From positions 1 to 24,469 of the forward strand of contig DASSGB010000150.1 in assembly GCA_035693825.1 (NCBI GenBank): DNA of 24,469 bases, given 5' to 3'. The stretch is from MGOM01 sp035693825 (lineage in GTDB: Bacteria > Chloroflexota > Anaerolineae > Anaerolineales > E44-bin32). The position numbers and the translations under genes were made by a program. Shown here one piece after another: positions 1 through 7,561 of this stretch (its first letter is position 1; each line of letters begins with the position of its first letter). The notes under the pieces were generated by a model. That model saw only the letters and a list, made by a program, of their open reading frames with translations. It did not search any database and was not told where the DNA came from.

Positions 1-527
1 TCATGGGCTTCCGTCAACTCATTCACTTTGACGACCAGGACATCGGCACGGAATACTCGGCCTTGATGTCCAAAGTCATGCAAGACGGCACCGGGCGTGT
101 CAAGTTTCCCATCAACGAGCCGGCGGAAGGCAAGCGCAGGAGCCAGATCGAGGAATACCTGGACTACTACTACGGGCCGGGCGTCCAGCATATCGCTATG
201 GCCAGCGGCGATATCCTGGAGACCGTCGGAAAGCTGCGCCAACGGGGCGTCGAGTTCCTGCGCGTGCCCGACGCCTACTACGACATCGCGCGCGAACGGG
301 TGGGGACCATCGACGAACCCTTCGACGAACTACGCCAGCTGGGCATTCTGGTCGATCGGGATGACGAGGGATACCTGCTGCAGGTCTTCTCCCGGCCGAT
401 CCAGGACCGCCCGACGACGTTCATCGAAGTGATCGAGCGGCATGGCAGCCGGGGCTTCGGCAAAGGCAACTTCAAGGCCTTGTTCGAGGCGCTGGAGGCC
501 GAGCAGGCACGCCGAGGAAATCTCTAG
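1..527 (+). CDS. hppD: 4-hydroxyphenylpyruvate dioxygenase, C-terminal part (5' end outside window)
   Basis: This enzyme converts 4-hydroxyphenylpyruvate to homogentisate in tyrosine catabolism, using non-heme Fe(II) in the cytoplasm. Only about 174 codons are present; the family is usually 350-400 residues, so roughly the first half lies upstream of the window. The frame is open from base 1, and the ATG at base 3 is an internal Met rather than the start. Visible features are the second vicinal-oxygen-chelate domain with GVQHIAM (His about 63 of the fragment, an iron ligand in the family) and FIEVIER (Glu about 142, the carboxylate ligand), followed by the typical Gly/Phe-rich tail GFGKGNFKALFEALE. 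The first iron-binding His would lie in the missing part. The gene is followed 16 bases later by a fumarylacetoacetate hydrolase and then by homogentisate dioxygenase, which supports the assignment. Identification is strong. Confidence 0.93.
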   Translation, partial: MGFRQLIHFDDQDIGTEYSALMSKVMQDGTGRVKFPINEPAEGKRRSQIEEYLDYYYGPGVQHIAMASGDILETVGKLRQRGVEFLRVPDAYYDIARERVGTIDEPFDELRQLGILVDRDDEGYLLQVFSRPIQDRPTTFIEVIERHGSRGFGKGNFKALFEALEAEQARRGNL

Positions 528-543
528 GGAGTCGAGCGCCTGC

Positions 544-1578
544 ATGCGACTGGTCACCTTCGAGGCGCCGGACACCCCCGGGCGGGCCCGGCTCGGCTTG
601 CAGATGGCGGGCGTGATCGTGGATGTCCCTCGCGCCGGCCGTTGGGCGCAGTCGGGCGACTGGCCGCCCGACATGCAGAGTCTCCTGGATGCAGGGCCGG
701 CCGCCTGGGAGAGAATGCGGCACCTGGAGACGATGTTGGCAGGTGAACCGCTCACTGAAATGCGGGATGGCGCACAGCAGCCTCTCGCCTGGCGGGTGGA
801 GGTCACCCGTCTGCGGTCGCCGCTGCCCCGGCCGCGCAGCCTTAGGGACTTCTACGCCTTCGAAGAGCATGTTCGCAACGCGTTTGCCATCCGGGAGCAG
901 GCGATTCCCGAAGAGTGGTACCGGGCGCCCGGCTTCTACTTCTCGAACGCGCAATCGGTCATCGGCCCCGGGCAGGAGGTCGCTGCGCCGCGCGCCAGCC
1001 GAGCGCTGGATTACGAGCTCGAAGTCGCGGCGGTCGTCGGCAGCCCGGGAAGGGACATCCGGCCCGAAGAGGCCGAGGCCCACATCTTCGGTTACACCAT
1101 CCTGAACGACTGGTCCGCCAGGGATATCCAGCGCACCGAGCGAAGCGTCGGTCTCGGGCCGGCCAAGGGCAAGGATTTCGCCACCTCGCTGGGGCCGTGC
1201 ATTGTGACGCCGGACGAACTCGCCTCGAGCTCGGCCGGCCGCCCCGGTGTGTACGATCTCGAAATGCAGGCGCGGGTCAACGGCACCGAGCGCTCGCGAG
1301 GCAACTGGAAGGACATGTGCTTCTCCTTCGGTGAACTCCTCGCCCAGGCGTCCGCGGATGCGGATCTCGTCCCCGGGGACGTCATCGGATCGGGAACTGT
1401 CGGGAGGGGATGCCTGCTCGAACTGACACGCGGCCAGGGGCCCTGGCTCCAGCCCGGGGATGAGGTCGAGCTCGAAATCGAGCGAATAGGCGTGCTGAAG
1501 AACACCGTAGTCGCGCCGTCTCCCCTCTCCCGCTCTGCGGGAGAGGGGGCGCGGGTGAGGGCCAAGGCCAATGGATGA
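544..1578 (+). CDS. fahA: fumarylacetoacetate hydrolase family protein
   Basis: Predicted to cleave fumarylacetoacetate to fumarate and acetoacetate, the last step of the homogentisate pathway. The protein is 344 residues, a usual length for bacterial two-domain FAH. Metal and catalytic residues expected for FAH are visible: D102 and H109 in RDFYAFEEHV, E158 and E160 in DYELEVAAV, and D189 in NDWSARD. The ATG at 544 is preferred because it begins a typical N-terminus and follows a GGGAG ribosome-binding-like site; the in-frame ATG at 442 would lie inside the dioxygenase gene. The last 20 or so residues (APSPLSRSAGEGARVRA) are translated from a palindromic repeat at about 1520-1560 and are unlikely to belong to the fold. 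The stop overlaps the start of the next gene. Other FAH-superfamily hydrolases are possible, but the neighbours favour true FAH. Confidence 0.88.
   Translation: MRLVTFEAPDTPGRARLGLQMAGVIVDVPRAGRWAQSGDWPPDMQSLLDAGPAAWERMRHLETMLAGEPLTEMRDGAQQPLAWRVEVTRLRSPLPRPRSLRDFYAFEEHVRNAFAIREQAIPEEWYRAPGFYFSNAQSVIGPGQEVAAPRASRALDYELEVAAVVGSPGRDIRPEEAEAHIFGYTILNDWSARDIQRTERSVGLGPAKGKDFATSLGPCIVTPDELASSSAGRPGVYDLEMQARVNGTERSRGNWKDMCFSFGELLAQASADADLVPGDVIGSGTVGRGCLLELTRGQGPWLQPGDEVELEIERIGVLKNTVVAPSPLSRSAGEGARVRAKANG
1520..1562. repeat. palindromic GC-rich repeat inside the 3' end of the FAH gene (copy 1)
   Basis: A perfect 12-bp inverted repeat (arms 1522-1533 and 1537-1548) with a 3-base loop is followed by gcgcgggtgaggg. 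Similar elements occur at 17915-17952 and 18039-18080. The type resembles the short dispersed repeats of many GC-rich genomes whose translation reads like SPLSxxxGEGxRVRA. Here it is read as the tail of the FAH protein, and it lies about 10 bases before the start of the MOSC gene. Confidence 0.8.
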
Positions 1579-2167
1579 GGCTCGCCTGGATTCCAAATCC
1601 GTGGGCGATCCGGCGGTGTTCGTCAGACTCCAGGCGCTGGAGCTTGGCCTGCAGACACTGCCTGCGGCTCCGCAGGATGCCGGGACCGTTGTCCTGGTGG
1701 TGAGAAAGGGCGAGGGTGGCCGGAGGGAGACTCCGGAAGGCGTCGTGCTCTCGCCCGAGGAGGGAGTCCCGGGAGATGCATGGGGACGCCGCAGGGCAAA
1801 GCGGACGGAGATGCAAATCGCCGCCGTGCAGGCGGATGTGGCCAGGCTGATCGCGCATGGCCAGCCGCCGATTTTGTTCGGCGACAACCTCTTCCTTGAC
1901 CTTGATCTCTCGCAGGACCGGTTGCATGTGGGCAGAGCCGTCCTGGAAGTGAGCCCGATGCCGCACAACGGATGCAGCAAGTTCGAGTCGCGGTTCGGTC
2001 GGGACGCGTTGCAGTTCACGTTCGAGCCCCGCTGGAGACATCGCAACCTGCGCGGGATCTATCTGCGAGTTGTGGAACCAGGCGAGGTGCGGCCCGGAGA
2101 CAGCGCCGGGGTCATCGAGCGCGGGCGGCCGCAGGCTGCAGCCTTGAGATCCGTGTTGAGACCGTGA
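1571..2167 (+). CDS. MOSC-domain protein
   Basis: A 198-residue protein with a MOSC (molybdenum cofactor sulfurase C-terminal) fold. In this superfamily a conserved Cys is thought to bind sulfur or the molybdenum cofactor. The signature is visible as GDNLFLDLDLS (residues 104-114), SPMPHNGCSKF with Cys135, and RGIYLRVVEPGEVRPGD (161-177). The middle segment with GVPGDAWGRR also fits MOSC proteins. The exact sulfur-transfer substrate cannot be told. Its ATG overlaps the stop of the FAH gene in another frame, so it is probably co-transcribed and translationally coupled; the GTGAGG of the upstream repeat (1555-1560) could act as its ribosome-binding site. MOSC is not a known step of tyrosine breakdown, so its presence between FAH and homogentisate dioxygenase is either incidental operon membership or an accessory role. 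Confidence 0.8.
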   Translation: MDEARLDSKSVGDPAVFVRLQALELGLQTLPAAPQDAGTVVLVVRKGEGGRRETPEGVVLSPEEGVPGDAWGRRRAKRTEMQIAAVQADVARLIAHGQPPILFGDNLFLDLDLSQDRLHVGRAVLEVSPMPHNGCSKFESRFGRDALQFTFEPRWRHRNLRGIYLRVVEPGEVRPGDSAGVIERGRPQAAALRSVLRP

Positions 2168-2183
2168 AAGCGCCCCGCACGCC

Positions 2184-2190
2184 GAGGAGG
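2184..2190 (+). promoter_or_regulatory. strong ribosome-binding site of homogentisate dioxygenase
   Basis: GAGGAGG lies 5 bases before the ATG at 2196 and fixes that start. It is among the clearest Shine-Dalgarno sequences in the window. Confidence 0.7.
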
Positions 2191-2195
2191 ACGAT

Positions 2196-3359
2196 ATGCC
2201 GTACTACGTGAGCCGAGGGGATGTGCCGCGGCGGAGACACACGCAATTCCGCAAGCCGGATGGCGGCCTGTACCGCGAAGAGGTCATGGGGTTGGAGGGA
2301 TTCTCGGGGATCCAGTCCATCCTGTATCACCATTTCCTGCCGCCGCGCGTTCTGCGCACGGACGAGCTCGGCCCGGCGAGCGTCGACTATGCCGCCTTCG
2401 GCCCGCTCCGCCATCGGGCCTTCGCCACCGCCGAGCTGCCGGCCGGCGGGGACCCGGTGTCGGCGCGGCGGGTGCTGCTGGGCAATCGCGACGTCACGCT
2501 GGGGCTGAGTCGCCCGACCGAGAGCATGACCTCTTACTACCGAAATGCGCAGGCGTACGAAGTGTGGTTCTCCCACGACGCCCGCGGGACGCTCCACACG
2601 CAGTTTGGCCGCCTGCCTTTTGCCGATGGCGACTACCTGGTGATCCCCTACGGGACGACGTGGCGTATGGACCTCGATCAGGCGGGCCGATTCTTCGTGA
2701 TCGAGGCGCCGTCACAGATCGAGCCGCCGACGCGCTACCGCAACCGGTTCGGCCAGCTTCTGGAACATGCCCCGTACTGCGAGCGGGATATCCGGCCGCC
2801 GGGCGAACTCGAGCCCTCCGAGGAGCGCGGCGAATTTGAAGTGCGAGTCAAGGTGCGGGACGTGCTGACCCGCCACGTGCTCGACCACCACCCGTTCGAC
2901 GTGGTCGGCTGGGACGGCTATTTGTATCCTTGGGCTTTCAACATTCGGGATTACATGCCCATCACCGGCATGATCCACCAGCCGCCGCCCACGCATCAGA
3001 CCTTCGCCGGCGGCAATTTCGTCGTGTGCTCGTTCGTGCCGAGGATGTTCGACTACCATCCTCAGGCCATCCCGGTTCCCTACAACCATTCCAACGTGAA
3101 CTCGGACGAGGTGATCTACTACTGTGAGGGCGACTTCATGTCGCGCAAGGGAATCAAGCAGTACGACATCTCGCTGCATCCCAGCGGGCTGCCGCATGGG
3201 CCGCAGCCGGGAGTGACCGAAGCCGCGCTGGGCAAGACGCGGACCGAGGAACTGGCGGTGATGGTCGACACGTTCCATCCCTTGGAGGTGGCGGTGGCCG
3301 CGCTTGAGCTGGAGAAGCCGGAGTACATGGCCTCCTGGATGGAAGGCGACGGGAAGTAA
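2196..3359 (+). CDS. hmgA: homogentisate 1,2-dioxygenase
   Basis: Opens the aromatic ring of homogentisate to give maleylacetoacetate, using Fe(II) and O2 in the cytoplasm. The protein has 387 residues; many HmgA proteins are somewhat longer (about 430-450), and this compact form lacks part of the usual N-terminal region. The cupin-type C-terminal half holds the expected iron ligands: H298 in YNHSN, E305 in NSDEV, and H334 in SGLPHGP. GWDGYLYPWAFNI (residues 238-250) and THQTF (266-270) are also characteristic. It starts after a strong GAGGAGG site. It is the third pathway enzyme in the cluster, after 4-hydroxyphenylpyruvate dioxygenase and FAH. The downstream spacer starts with short repeats and shows no clear terminator. 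Identification is secure; only precise kinetic specificity is inferred. Confidence 0.92.
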   Translation: MPYYVSRGDVPRRRHTQFRKPDGGLYREEVMGLEGFSGIQSILYHHFLPPRVLRTDELGPASVDYAAFGPLRHRAFATAELPAGGDPVSARRVLLGNRDVTLGLSRPTESMTSYYRNAQAYEVWFSHDARGTLHTQFGRLPFADGDYLVIPYGTTWRMDLDQAGRFFVIEAPSQIEPPTRYRNRFGQLLEHAPYCERDIRPPGELEPSEERGEFEVRVKVRDVLTRHVLDHHPFDVVGWDGYLYPWAFNIRDYMPITGMIHQPPPTHQTFAGGNFVVCSFVPRMFDYHPQAIPVPYNHSNVNSDEVIYYCEGDFMSRKGIKQYDISLHPSGLPHGPQPGVTEAALGKTRTEELAVMVDTFHPLEVAVAALELEKPEYMASWMEGDGK

Positions 3360-3385
3360 CCGTGGTCAGTACGGGAGACTCTGCC

Positions 3386-3420
3386 GGCCACTCGCCACTG
3401 GCCACTGGCCATGGGCAATC
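3386..3420. repeat. 7-bp tandem repeat array (5 units)
   Basis: Five successive 7-base units (ggccact, cgccact, ggccact, ggccatg, ggcaatc) lie between the homogentisate dioxygenase stop and the flavin-reductase-like gene. The same period-7 style recurs at 8438-8571, 10658-10769, 11704-11745 and 13027-13087. Confidence 0.75.
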
Positions 3421-3467
3421 ATTTCCACGCTAGAATCACAGGCCCTCCACTCTGGTGTTGAGCCTGC

Positions 3468-4106
3468 ATGGACATCGCCGCCGACGCGCTTCCCTGGTCC
3501 ACGGTCTACAAACTGCTGATCGGCGCCGTCGTCCCCCGGCCGATCGGCTGGATCTCCACTCTGGATGAAGGCGGGCGGCGCAATCTGGCGCCGTTCTCTT
3601 TTTTCAACGCCGTCAGCGCCAAGCCGCCGCATGTGGTCTTCAGCCCCATGATCCGCGAGACGGACGCCGGGGTGAAGGACACTCTGGCCAACCTGCGCGC
3701 CACGGGCGAGTTCGTGGTCAACATCGTGACCGAAGCGCTGGCCCAGGCGATGAACATCACCTCCACCGAGTTTCCCGCGGACGTGGATGAGTTCGAGGCG
3801 GCCGGGCTCACGGCCGCGCCGTCGAGAATCGTCCGCCCGCCGCGGGTGGCCGAGAGCCCGGTTCACTTCGAGTGCCGGGTGGCGCACCTGCTGGAGCTTG
3901 GGGACGGGCCGGGCGGGTCGACCCTGGTCGTGGGTCGCGTGGTGCATGTGCATGTCGATCCGTCCGTGTTGCTCGACGGCGACAAGATCGACCTGGACCG
4001 GCTGCGACCCATCGGCCGCCTCTCGGGCGCGGCCTACTGTCGGGTGACGGATCGGTTCGAGATGAAGCGGCCGCCGTCACAGATCGCGCGGAAGGTTCCA
4101 GGATGA
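3468..4106 (+). CDS. flavin reductase-like FMN-binding split-barrel protein
   Basis: A 212-residue member of the flavin-reductase-like (DIM6/NTAB) family, which binds FMN in a split beta-barrel and commonly reduces flavin with NAD(P)H or acts as a small flavoprotein. Visible family features are PRPIGWIST near the N-terminus (residues 23-31), NLAPFSFFNAVSAKPP (residues 39-54), a TGEFVVNIV segment in the middle, and AGLTAAPS followed by a barrel strand with HFECRV. The substrate and partner enzyme cannot be read from sequence. Its TGA overlaps the ATG of the SAM hydrolase gene (ATGA), a sign of translational coupling, so it probably heads the operon that continues into the ECF transporter. A direct role in tyrosine breakdown is not indicated, since a repeat-bearing spacer separates it from that cluster. 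Confidence 0.85.
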   Translation: MDIAADALPWSTVYKLLIGAVVPRPIGWISTLDEGGRRNLAPFSFFNAVSAKPPHVVFSPMIRETDAGVKDTLANLRATGEFVVNIVTEALAQAMNITSTEFPADVDEFEAAGLTAAPSRIVRPPRVAESPVHFECRVAHLLELGDGPGGSTLVVGRVVHVHVDPSVLLDGDKIDLDRLRPIGRLSGAAYCRVTDRFEMKRPPSQIARKVPG

Positions 4107-4900
4107 CGGTCATCTCACTGCTGACCGACTTCGGGTTGAAGGATGGCAACGTGGGCGTCATGAAGGGCGTCATCCTTGGCCTGGCTCCGCACGCGCGCCT
4201 GATCGATCTGGGACACCTGATCCCTCCGCAGGATATGCGCGAGGCGGCGATCCTGCTCGGGCGATCGGCGCCCTACTTCCCCGACGGCTCGATCCACCTG
4301 GTGGTGGTCGATCCCGGCGTGGGGACCTGGCGCCGGCCGATGGCCGGGCGCCTGGGAACGCATTTCTTCGTCGGCCCCGACAATGGGGTCGTCACCAAAT
4401 TCCTGGAGTATGCCGAAGCGCGCGCCTGGCCCACGGCGTTCGTCGAATTGAACCGCCCCGAGCGCTGGCTGGCGGAGGTCAGCCCGGTCTTTCACGGGCG
4501 CGACATCTTCTCGCCGACGGCCGCCCACCTGGCCAACGGCGTCGCCATGGAAGACTTGGGCGATCGGTTGCTGGATCCGGTGCGGCTGGCGTTGGCCCGG
4601 CCGGAGGCGATTCCCGGAGGCTGGCGCGGCAAAGTCGATCACATCGACTACTACGGCAACGTGCGCAGCAACATCCGCCGTGAGCACGTCGAGGCGATGG
4701 GGCCGCTGGTGGTACGGCTGCGCGGGGCTACAATCGAGGGGCTGGTGCGAACGTTTGGCGACCGCGCCGCCGGGGAGTTGATCGCCCTCTACGGAAGCAC
4801 GGGCGATCTCGTCGTGGCGCTGGTCAACGGCAACGCCGCGCAGCGATTGGGCGCGGTCGTGGGCGATCCCGTCGAGGTCTTGGGTCGAGAAAGCGGCTGA
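4103..4900 (+). CDS. S-adenosyl-L-methionine hydrolase (adenosine-forming), DUF62/SAM hydroxide adenosyltransferase family
   Basis: Members of this family split S-adenosylmethionine with water into adenosine and methionine and are relatives of the fluorinase and chlorinase. The 265-residue length is typical. The N-terminus ISLLTDFG (residues 4-11) is the family hallmark. The Asp-Arg-His triad described for the archaeal hydrolase appears to be present as D70 and R77 in VVVDPGVGTWRR and H131 in PVFHGRD. FVGPDNGV (89-96) and the C-terminal IDYYGNVRSN also match. The ATG at 4103 is chosen because upstream codons in this frame fall within the flavin reductase gene, which it overlaps by 4 bases. 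The ECF ATPase gene starts 4 bases after its stop. This context suggests the enzyme acts together with the imported compound, which is inference. Family identity is strong, in vivo role unknown. Confidence 0.87.
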   Translation: MTVISLLTDFGLKDGNVGVMKGVILGLAPHARLIDLGHLIPPQDMREAAILLGRSAPYFPDGSIHLVVVDPGVGTWRRPMAGRLGTHFFVGPDNGVVTKFLEYAEARAWPTAFVELNRPERWLAEVSPVFHGRDIFSPTAAHLANGVAMEDLGDRLLDPVRLALARPEAIPGGWRGKVDHIDYYGNVRSNIRREHVEAMGPLVVRLRGATIEGLVRTFGDRAAGELIALYGSTGDLVVALVNGNAAQRLGAVVGDPVEVLGRESG

Positions 4901-4904
4901 GCGG

Positions 4905-6515
4905 GTGAGCGCCGAATCACCTCTCGTCGTCGAAAACCTGTCCTTTCGGTATCGGATCCGGCCGGAGCTGGCTCTCTCGGACGTCTCCTTCGAGTTGAAG
5001 CCCGGGGAGATCCTGCTGGTGGCCGGCGCCAGCGGCTGCGGCAAGACGACGCTGATTCGGTGTGTCAATGGCTTGATCCCGAGGACGTACAAAGGCGAGT
5101 TGCAGGGGCGGATCCAGGTCCATGGCGAGGACACGAGCCACTGGCCGTTGGCGCGTATCTCCCAAAGGGTCGGTACCGTGCTCCAAGATCCCGAACGACA
5201 AATCCTTGGAACAAAAGTGCTCCTGGAAGTCGCCTTTGGCTTGGAGAACTTGGCTGTGCCGCGGAAGGAGATTCTGGAGAGAGTCGAAGATGCACTGCAC
5301 TACCTGAACATCTCCGATCTGCGCGACCGCGAGACCTTCCGCCTCTCGGGGGGCGAGAAACAAAAGGTGGCCGTCGCCGGAGTGCTCGCCATGAAGCCGA
5401 GCGTTCTGTTGCTGGACGAGCCGCTGGCCAGCCTCGACCCGGCCTCAGCACTGGAGACGCTGCAGATGGTCCGGCGGTTGGCCGATGAAGGCATGGCGGT
5501 CCTGCTCATCGAGCACCGGGTCGAAGATGTGATGCGAGTCCATCCGGACAACGTGCTCTTCATGGCCGACGGCCGCGTCCGCTACTTCGGACGCCTGGAA
5601 GGGTTACTCTCCGTTGTCAGCCATCGGGAGATCAAGCTGCCAGCGGCCATGGTTATGCAGAGGGCGGCCCAAGAGCCCGCGCCGGCCCCGCTTCGCGCCC
5701 GCCCAGCCGCGACCGCAACGCGTCACCCGCTCGTCCAGTTAGAGAATGTCACCTTTGGTTATGCCGACGGCCCTGACATCCTGAAGGACATCTCGTTGGA
5801 CATCCGTGCCGGCGACGTCATCGGCGTGCTGGGCCCCAACGGAGCGGGCAAGACCACCCTCGTCAAACACACCATCGGTCTCCTGAAACCGAGAACCGGA
5901 CGAGTGGTTGTGAACGGGCTGGACACCCGGCGGGCCAGCGTTGCGCAGCTGGCGGGCGTCGTCGGTTACGTGTTTCAGAGTCCCAGCCACATGCTGTTTG
6001 CCCCCTCGGTGAACGAGGAGTTGGCGTTCGGGCCGAAGAACCTCGACCATCCGGCCGCCCAGATCGAAAAGGAGGTGAGAGAGGCTCTGGAGATCGTCCG
6101 TCTCGAGGATCGAGGTGTCGATTCGCCGCTGGCTCTGTCGTTCGGCCAGCAAAAACGCGTCAGCATCGCCGCCATCCTGGCCATGCAGTCGCGCATGTTG
6201 GTCATGGATGAGCCCACCGCCGGGCAGGACTATCAGAACTACATGGACTTCATGGACGCCATCCTGGAGATGCCAGCCTTCGAGGCTATCGTCTTCATCA
6301 CGCACGACGTGGACCTGGCGGTGAGCTACGCGAACCGCGTCCTGCTCATGGCCGACGGCCGTGTCCAGGCGGACGGCCCGCCGCATGAGGTGCTGAGCGA
6401 TCTGACGCTGCTGGAGGCCTGCCGCTTGGTGCCGACCTCGCTTCTGCAGGAGAACCTGAGGCGGGTCGAGCGGACCGGGCGGTTCCTGCGCGCCGAGGCC
6501 CTGGCGCACGCTTGA
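4905..6515 (+). CDS. ECF transporter energizing protein with two fused ATP-binding cassettes
   Basis: A cytoplasmic 536-residue protein that drives an energy-coupling-factor importer for a micronutrient. Both nucleotide-binding domains look complete. Domain 1 has Walker A GASGCGKT (41-48), Q-loop LQDPERQ, signature LSGGE (147-151), Walker B LLLDE and switch His in LIEHR (about 204). Domain 2 has GPNGAGKT (310-317), Q-loop FQSP, a variant signature LSFGQ (411-415), Walker B MLVMDE (431-436) and ITHD (His467). An Ala/Pro-rich linker (about 250-272) joins them. The start is a GTG four bases after the SAM hydrolase stop, and the S and T components follow directly. Separate EcfA1 and EcfA2 are more usual, although fused pairs such as YkoD are known. 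Function as a transporter ATPase is near certain; the cargo is not known. Confidence 0.92.
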   Translation: MSAESPLVVENLSFRYRIRPELALSDVSFELKPGEILLVAGASGCGKTTLIRCVNGLIPRTYKGELQGRIQVHGEDTSHWPLARISQRVGTVLQDPERQILGTKVLLEVAFGLENLAVPRKEILERVEDALHYLNISDLRDRETFRLSGGEKQKVAVAGVLAMKPSVLLLDEPLASLDPASALETLQMVRRLADEGMAVLLIEHRVEDVMRVHPDNVLFMADGRVRYFGRLEGLLSVVSHREIKLPAAMVMQRAAQEPAPAPLRARPAATATRHPLVQLENVTFGYADGPDILKDISLDIRAGDVIGVLGPNGAGKTTLVKHTIGLLKPRTGRVVVNGLDTRRASVAQLAGVVGYVFQSPSHMLFAPSVNEELAFGPKNLDHPAAQIEKEVREALEIVRLEDRGVDSPLALSFGQQKRVSIAAILAMQSRMLVMDEPTAGQDYQNYMDFMDAILEMPAFEAIVFITHDVDLAVSYANRVLLMADGRVQADGPPHEVLSDLTLLEACRLVPTSLLQENLRRVERTGRFLRAEALAHA

Positions 6516-6537
6516 GAGGCACAAGGAGCAGAGGAGA

Positions 6538-7476
6538 ATGGACAAGAAGCTCTCTTCGATCAGTCTGACGCTGTTTGCCATCTTGGTGATCTTCCTGCTG
6601 CTAGCGTACGTGGGCGGGAATGTGATGGGGATCGAGCGGCTTCAGACGGGAGAAAACCCGATCCTGCGGTTTGTGTTTGTGATCGTCGGGCTGTTGATCG
6701 CCCTGGCGATCTACTATCTGACGCGGCAGAGCCCGGCCTGGGAAATCGGCACGCGGCAGGTGGTATGGATGGCCATCGGTGCGGCGCTGTACGCGCTCTT
6801 CTCCTGGTTGTTCAACGGGACGGTCTTCATCGTGCCCTCGCTGAGCCAGGTGGCGCTGCGTCCGGCCATCGCGATCCCGATGTTCTTCGGCTATGCATTC
6901 GGGCCGGTGGTCGGCTTCTTCACTGGGGCGGTGGGCAATATGTTTGGCGACGCCCTGACCGGGTTCGGGCTGTTCCCTCAGTGGAGCGTGGGCAATGGCC
7001 TGGTCGGGTTCATCGCCGGGTTGCCGATGCTGTTCGCCGACCGCAAGAGGAGCATGGACACGGTGTTGTGGGTAGGCGGCGTGCTGGCTCTGCTTGCGGC
7101 GGCGGTGTGGTTCTTCAACCGCAACCTGCCTAACATGCTCTTCTTCGACCCGGCCAACAACATCTTCGGTGACGCGGCCATCACGGTCTTCGCCGGCGTC
7201 TCGATCATCGTCGGCTTCGTGCTGGTGTTGATCGTGCGCTTCGCGTTCGCCAAGAACGTGGACGTGGCGGCGGCGGTCACCTGGGGCATGCTGGGCAACC
7301 TGATCGGCATTGGCTTCGCGGCGATGTCTGACATCTGGATCAACGGCTACTCGTTGGCGGCGGCCGTCGTCGGGGAATTCCTGCCCGCCGCCGGGCCGAA
7401 TCTGATCTTTGCCGCGATCTTGGTACCACTGTTCGTGGCTGCCTACGCTGGGATGCAGCGGCAGACGGGCCGGTAG
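6538..7476 (+). CDS. ECF transporter S component-like membrane protein, long form
   Basis: A 312-residue integral membrane protein, predicted to be the substrate-binding S component of the adjacent ECF importer. About nine hydrophobic segments can be placed (roughly 8-30, 43-62, 74-93, 104-140 as a long pair, 152-165, 175-193, 213-237, 243-263 and 285-305). The segment RPAIAIPMFFGYAFGPVVG with GAVGNMFGD (108-138) resembles the conserved glycine-rich core of S components. Classical S components are nearer 180-200 residues with six helices, so this one has extra N-terminal and possibly internal helices. AAGG-type ribosome-binding sequences (AAGGAG and GAGGAG) precede the ATG. Position between the fused ATPase and EcfT supports the role. 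The substrate cannot be assigned from sequence. Confidence 0.75.
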   Translation: MDKKLSSISLTLFAILVIFLLLAYVGGNVMGIERLQTGENPILRFVFVIVGLLIALAIYYLTRQSPAWEIGTRQVVWMAIGAALYALFSWLFNGTVFIVPSLSQVALRPAIAIPMFFGYAFGPVVGFFTGAVGNMFGDALTGFGLFPQWSVGNGLVGFIAGLPMLFADRKRSMDTVLWVGGVLALLAAAVWFFNRNLPNMLFFDPANNIFGDAAITVFAGVSIIVGFVLVLIVRFAFAKNVDVAAAVTWGMLGNLIGIGFAAMSDIWINGYSLAAAVVGEFLPAAGPNLIFAAILVPLFVAAYAGMQRQTGR

Positions 7477-7494
7477 GCGCGACCTGGCGGGGAA

Positions 7495-7534
7495 GGCGAA
7501 GCCGGCGCGCGGCGCGACGAGTGCCGGCTTCGCC
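7495..7534. other. perfect inverted repeat between the S-component and EcfT genes
   Basis: Arms ggcgaagccggc (7495-7506) and gccggcttcgcc (7523-7534) are exact 12-bp complements separated by 16 bases. No T-run follows on the + strand, so a classical intrinsic terminator is unlikely; an intercistronic hairpin that tunes mRNA stability or EcfT expression is possible. Confidence 0.65.
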
Positions 7535-7561
7535 ATCTCCCTTCTGGTGTGGTAGGCGAAC

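Noticed and set aside
472..2046. Long reading frame on the - strand opposite the FAH and MOSC genes
   Set aside because: It lies antisense to well-supported genes, has no recognisable domain and is expected from high GC content.
3408..3436. Possible promoter with TAGAAT at 3431-3436 before the flavin-reductase-like gene
   Set aside because: The -10-like hexamer is good, but no -35-like sequence is found at a proper distance.
4103..4900. Fluorinase or chlorinase rather than SAM hydrolase
   Set aside because: The Asp-Arg-His arrangement (D70, R77, H131) matches the hydroxide adenosyltransferase branch, and no halometabolite genes are nearby.
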